Under the pieces are notes generated by a model. That model saw nothing but the letters and a program-made list of their open reading frames with translations. It had not been told where the DNA came from and did not search any database. Below, one piece after another: positions 60,483 to 64,000 of a DNA stretch of 64,000 nt. Each line of letters opens with the position of its first letter. Positions within the stretch are counted from its first letter, which is position 1. Made by a program: the position numbers and the translations under genes. Origin of the DNA: Bin87 sp963692995 (lineage in GTDB: Bacteria > Chloroflexota > Dehalococcoidia > Lucifugimonadales > UBA3495); NCBI GenBank assembly GCA_963692995.1, contig OY843611.1:1736001-1800000 (forward strand), given 5' to 3'.

Positions 60483-61526
60483 ATGGATTTCGCCCTGTTC
60501 TCACATATTCCATGGCCCGAAGGGCATACGCAAAAGGGTCTGCTTGCGGATTTATCCGAACAAGCCGTGGTGGGCGAGGAATTGGGCTTCAAGGCAATCT
60601 GGCTGGCGGAACACCACTTTACGCGCTACGGATTGGGGGCCTCGTCGCTGGTTATCGCCAGCAACATTGCCGCCCGCACCCAGCGCATCCGGCTGGGGAC
60701 GGCGGTGCTGATCCCGCCGCTGCATCACCCGATACGGCTGGCGGAGGACACCGCCACCCTGGATGTGTTAAGCGACGGTCGCTTGGATGTCGGGTTTGGC
60801 CGCGGCGCCGCCGGTTCGGAGTACGTCAATTTTGGCATCGACCACGCTGAAAGCCAGGCCCGCTATCGGGAAACCATCGAGATGGTGGAAACGTTGTGGA
60901 CGACTCCCGACTGCACCTTTGACGGGAAATACTACTCTGCAAAGCATCTGAACCTGGTGCCGGTTCCGTTGCAACAGCCTCACCCGCCGGTGTACGTAGC
61001 GGCCACACGCAGCGCGGAATCGCTCGATTTCGTGGCGTCAACCGGCCGCCGGCTGATCATCGGAGTGGTGCTGAACACTGACGATGCTATCGACTTGCTG
61101 CAACGCTATCTGGATCTTTCCAATGCCAGCGGTCATTCCGCCACCGCCACCGCTGTACCCTTCTTCCGTTACCTTTACGTGGCGGAGACCGAAGAACAGG
61201 CCCATCAGGACGCTCGGGACGCCCTCAACTGGACCCTTGACATAAACACCTGGCGGCGAGAGTTCACGGTGGGGAGCGAGGTGTACCACAGTATCGACGA
61301 CTACCGCCGCCGCCGCTCCACGTTCCCGCCAACCTACGAATACCTGGCGGAACACCGGGCCTTCATCGGAACACCGGACCAGTGCGCCGCCAAGATACAA
61401 GCTTTGCAAGATGCCGGCGTCCTTTACTTTGGCTGCAACTTCGCCTTCGGCGGGCTGGACCGAAAGAAGCAGCTACGATCCATGGAACTATTCGCCCGGG
61501 AAGTAATGCCCCGCTTTATCGACTAG
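60483..61526 (+). CDS. Luciferase-like (LLM class) flavin-dependent monooxygenase 4
   Basis: 347 residues from ATG 60483 (AAGGAG 7 bp upstream). TIM-barrel flavin monooxygenase: FKAIWLAEHHFTRYG, RIRLGTAVLIPPLHHPIRLAEDTATLDVLSDGRLDVGFGRG, and GTPDQCAAKIQAL. Similar in layout to monooxygenase 3. Divergent from the RND efflux operon. It ends 6 bp before a cluster of CGTCATTCC repeats. Confidence 0.93.
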   Translation: MDFALFSHIPWPEGHTQKGLLADLSEQAVVGEELGFKAIWLAEHHFTRYGLGASSLVIASNIAARTQRIRLGTAVLIPPLHHPIRLAEDTATLDVLSDGRLDVGFGRGAAGSEYVNFGIDHAESQARYRETIEMVETLWTTPDCTFDGKYYSAKHLNLVPVPLQQPHPPVYVAATRSAESLDFVASTGRRLIIGVVLNTDDAIDLLQRYLDLSNASGHSATATAVPFFRYLYVAETEEQAHQDARDALNWTLDINTWRREFTVGSEVYHSIDDYRRRRSTFPPTYEYLAEHRAFIGTPDQCAAKIQALQDAGVLYFGCNFAFGGLDRKKQLRSMELFAREVMPRFID

Positions 61527-61532
61527 GCCCTG

Positions 61533-61710
61533 CCGTCATTCCCCTCTCATCTCCGCCATTCCCGCCCCAAATCCGTCATTCCACCCCATTTCCGTCATTC
61601 CCGCCCCATTTCCGTCATTCCCGCGAAAGCGGGAATCCAGAATCGCCTGCTGTCGCAGAACGATTTGCTTATGGAAACGCCTGGGTTCCTGCTTACGCAG
61701 GAATGACGGG
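61533..61710. repeat. Cluster of CGTCATTCC(CGC) repeats with terminal palindromes
   Basis: Five degenerate CCGTCATTCC / CCGCCATTCC units are followed by a perfect palindrome, CGTCATTCCCGCGAAAGCGGGAAT, and a hairpin ending GCAGGAATGACGGG. The whole begins CCGTCATTCC and ends GGAATGACGG, like a REP or MITE. It fills the gap between two convergent genes and can act as a terminator. Confidence 0.75.
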
Positions 61711-61744
61711 ATAATTTGACGACACGGCCTAGGCTGCCGGCGCG

Positions 61745-63247
61745 CTAGTCGTTGCCGGCTGCCGGCGGTGTGGGCTCCGGCTGGGTCCCGACGCCCGCTT
61801 CAACCGCCGGTCTGCGGCTGGTGAGGGCCCGATAGACTGTAATGGCAACGCCGGTGGCCATCGCCACGCCCAGCGCCAGAAACGCCCAGCGCAATCCGGC
61901 GACGAACGCTGTCGCGACTGCGGGGTTCACGGCATCCAGCTTTGGTTCCACTCCGTAAGTTGCCATGGTCGTAACGACGATCATGGTGGCCACCGCCACG
62001 CTCACCACGTTGGCCGAGTTTCGCACCAATTGAGTGAGCGCCGAAACCACGCCGTAGCGGCTGCGCTCCACCACGCTCAGGATGCTGCTGCTGTTCGGAG
62101 AATTGAATATTCCGGTGCCTGAACTCTGCATCATCATCGTGCCGATCACCACCCAAACCGGAGTACGTTCCGCCAGCGCAAAGGCCAGGACAAAGCACCC
62201 CGCCGCAGTTATCGCGATGCCGCATACCGTCGGAACGCGCCAACCGAAACGGTCGGCCAATCGGCCGCTGAAGGGGCCAATCACCACCATGCACACGGCT
62301 GGCGGAATCATCATCAGTCCCACCTGTTCCGGTGAGTACTCCAATACCCGTTGCAGGTAGAACGGCATCATGAACCGGGCCGCTGACGAACCGAAAAAGG
62401 ACAGCCACGCTGCGGCCACGCCCAGCCCGAATATCCGGTTGGCGAACAGTCGCAGTTCCAGCATTGGCGAGTCGACGCGCAACTCCCACCAGATGAACGC
62501 CGCCATGAGGACGACAACCGCAACTGCGCCGACCACCACCGGCGTTGACAACCAGCCCAACCCGCTTCCGTTGCCCACCACCAGCAACAGCACCAACAGA
62601 AACATCCCGGACACCGCGGCTCCGGTCCAGTCAAATGCGTTTCGCCCCCGGTGATACTGACCCGCATTGGCACCGCGTTCCAGCAGGAACCACGCCATTA
62701 CCAAAACCAAGCTGCCGGCAGGGACGTTGATGAAGAAAACCGACTGCCAGCCCAACCATGCCACCAGGAATCCCCCCACCGCTGGTCCGGCGACAGCTCC
62801 CATTCCCACCACGCTCAGGTGCGTCCCCAACGCCTTGCCCCGCTCCGAGTCCGGGAAGGCCGCTATCATCATCCCCATCCCGCATCCCTGGACCATACCC
62901 GCGCCGACGCCCTTCAGAACGCGCATCGCCACCAGGAACTCGAGGCTGGTTGCCAAAGACGCGCCCAGCGAGGCCAGCACGAAGATCGCCGTACCCGCCA
63001 CGTAAACCCGGCGACGCCCGATAACGTCGCCCAGCCGCCCCATCGGCAGGAGCAGCACACTGATTACCAAAGCGTAGGCAACCACAACCCACTGCACCGA
63101 CTCCAGCGAGGCATCGAAATAAGCCTCGATACCCGGCAGCGCGACCAGCACGCTACCGTGGTCAACCACCGAAAAGAACGTTCCGGCAGCGATCGTCCAA
63201 AAGGCCCACCACTTGTAGGACGGGCTGGTCGTGATTCGCTGGATCAA
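61745..63247 (-). CDS. MFS transporter, DHA2 (EmrB/QacA) type
   Basis: 500 residues from TTG 63247, with about 14 predicted membrane helices. It has the DHA2 pattern: FFSVVDHGSVLVALPGIEAYF (motif D1-like), motif A MGRLGDVIGRRRVYVAG, and motif C-like GVGAGMVQGCGMGMMIAAFP plus GPAVGGFLVAWLGWQSVFFINVPAG. A proton-driven drug or metabolite exporter. A minus-strand TATAAT at 63292-63287 is about 40 bp upstream. Confidence 0.93.
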   Translation of the reverse strand: MIQRITTSPSYKWWAFWTIAAGTFFSVVDHGSVLVALPGIEAYFDASLESVQWVVVAYALVISVLLLPMGRLGDVIGRRRVYVAGTAIFVLASLGASLATSLEFLVAMRVLKGVGAGMVQGCGMGMMIAAFPDSERGKALGTHLSVVGMGAVAGPAVGGFLVAWLGWQSVFFINVPAGSLVLVMAWFLLERGANAGQYHRGRNAFDWTGAAVSGMFLLVLLLVVGNGSGLGWLSTPVVVGAVAVVVLMAAFIWWELRVDSPMLELRLFANRIFGLGVAAAWLSFFGSSAARFMMPFYLQRVLEYSPEQVGLMMIPPAVCMVVIGPFSGRLADRFGWRVPTVCGIAITAAGCFVLAFALAERTPVWVVIGTMMMQSSGTGIFNSPNSSSILSVVERSRYGVVSALTQLVRNSANVVSVAVATMIVVTTMATYGVEPKLDAVNPAVATAFVAGLRWAFLALGVAMATGVAITVYRALTSRRPAVEAGVGTQPEPTPPAAGND

Positions 63248-63286
63248 TGCAAATAGCTCTACGCGGACGAAGTGAACCGATTATTA

Positions 63287-63292
63287 ATTATA
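63287..63292 (-). promoter_or_regulatory. -10 box of the DHA2 transporter gene
   Basis: TATAAT on the minus strand in an AT-rich stretch (TATAATTAATAATC); no clear -35. Confidence 0.5.
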
Positions 63293-63337
63293 ATGCTATT
63301 TCCGACGAATTATGCCCCAAAATGGGGGCGCTACGTA

Positions 63338-64000
63338 TCAGGCCAGCCGGCGTACTCGGCCCAGCGTCGCACAGCAAACCAGCGCCAGCGCCAAACCCAA
63401 AGCGCCAATGATTACCATTGCCGTGGACGGAGACGTAACATCCGAAAGGATGCCGACCCCCAGGCTGGCCACGACCAAGAACCCCCGGTCGAAGCTTTGC
63501 AAGCTGGTCATCCGCCCTCTCAGGCGGTCCGGCGCCAGCGTTTGGATCAGCGTCCCTCGGCTGGTGCGAAACACTGCCTGACTGAACGCCATGGCCGCGA
63601 TGATGAAGAATGCCAATGCCATCCACGTCGCATAGGCGAACATCAGCAGCGTTACCGAACTGGCTATCGCGGTCCCCAACGCCACCTTTCCCTTGGGAAA
63701 AATAAAGCCGAAGGACGCCATGAACAGAGCGGCCAGCAATCCGCCCACTCCGGTGATGGCCAGGAGATAACCACCCACGTTTGCCTCGCGTTTCAGCACC
63801 TCGGTGGTGAACACCGGAAAGAGGAACCAGGCCGGATGCAAGATGATGTTGGGAATGATGGACAGCAGCATCATTTGGAAAAAAGCCCGCTCGCCGCTCC
63901 AGATGTAGCGCAATCCTTCCGCCATGTTTGCCAGGGCGGAGCCCCGCTGCCGAGCGTCGCTGGGTCGGTAATATGGCGTCCGCAACCGCGAGATCATCGC
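63338..64000 (-). CDS. MFS transporter (enterobactin exporter-like/DHA3), C-terminal part; continues beyond window
   Basis: About 220 residues are visible, with the frame still open at the right edge. It has about six membrane helices (LLSIIPNIILHPAWFLFPVF, GYLLAITGVGGLLAALFMASFGFI, IASSVTLLMFAYATWMALAFFIIAAMAFSQAVF and two at the end), and TLIQTLAPDRLRGRMTSLQSFDRGF, the loop typical of DHA3-type MFS C-terminal halves. The ATG at 63997 is probably internal, since a whole MFS protein needs about 200 more residues. Confidence 0.85.
   Translation of the reverse strand, partial: AMISRLRTPYYRPSDARQRGSALANMAEGLRYIWSGERAFFQMMLLSIIPNIILHPAWFLFPVFTTEVLKREANVGGYLLAITGVGGLLAALFMASFGFIFPKGKVALGTAIASSVTLLMFAYATWMALAFFIIAAMAFSQAVFRTSRGTLIQTLAPDRLRGRMTSLQSFDRGFLVVASLGVGILSDVTSPSTAMVIIGALGLALALVCCATLGRVRRLA

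Noticed and set aside
1..64000. CRISPR array, rRNA genes, replication origin, prophage
   Set aside because: No regularly spaced repeats, rRNA-like stretches, DnaA-box clusters or phage structural genes were seen.

Overview
The window is GC-rich bacterial DNA that best fits an uncultivated Chloroflexota (SAR202 or Dehalococcoidia-like) genome. That placement is inference from gene content: four luciferase-like flavin monooxygenases, a PPOX/F420-type flavoprotein, a cytochrome P450, a fumarylacetoacetate hydrolase-family enzyme, a DUF1989 protein, a thiolase/DUF35 pair, and Cys-Gly-Pro lipoproteins with Pro/Thr-rich linkers. There is no rRNA, and the only RNA gene seen is one tRNA-Pro.

Layout. 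1-7.5 kb: partial FAH-family gene, three tandem HEPN-like genes, NIPSNAP protein, P450, cupin, a small membrane protein, a fourth HEPN-like gene and serA. 7.5-23.8 kb: a repetitive accessory island on the minus strand. It holds two subtilisin-like lipoprotein proteases, two propeptide-only truncations of such proteases, three tandem 1.27-kb units (an unknown lipoprotein plus a 52-residue membrane peptide), and decayed remnants. Seven copies of one promoter + ribosome site + signal peptide cassette run through it. The middle unit is split by a complete 2,366-bp IS1595-type element with 8-bp target duplication, 23-bp inverted repeats, a transposase, and a passenger DNA methyltransferase-HNH fusion whose interdomain linker is encoded by an 11-C homopolymer. 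23.8-27.7 kb: two flavin monooxygenases, an alpha/beta hydrolase and a PPOX protein. 27.8-46.9 kb: mostly housekeeping (SbcC, ABC-2 exporter, Ffh, AlkA-like glycosylase, ThpR, an amidohydrolase-Mug glycosylase fusion, split transketolase, proA/proB, mfd, DUF4349 lipoprotein). 47-64 kb: tRNA-Pro, AGPS-like FAD oxidase, flavin monooxygenase plus acyl-CoA synthetase, DUF1989, HAD, thiolase plus DUF35, an RND efflux pump with its adaptor, a fourth flavin monooxygenase, and two MFS transporters (one cut by the window edge).

How it works together. The oxidative and CoA-ester enzymes suggest degradation of diverse organic compounds, with RND, MFS and ABC exporters for efflux. The 7.5-23.8 kb island looks like a recombination-driven factory of surface lipoproteins: the same expression-and-export cassette sits in front of different bodies, paralogues are mosaics, and near-identical copies differ in short blocks that are almost wholly non-synonymous. 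The strongest candidates for follow-up are the variable blocks, the propeptide-only proteins, the transposon with its possibly phase-variable methyltransferase-HNH gene, and the amidohydrolase-DNA glycosylase fusion.
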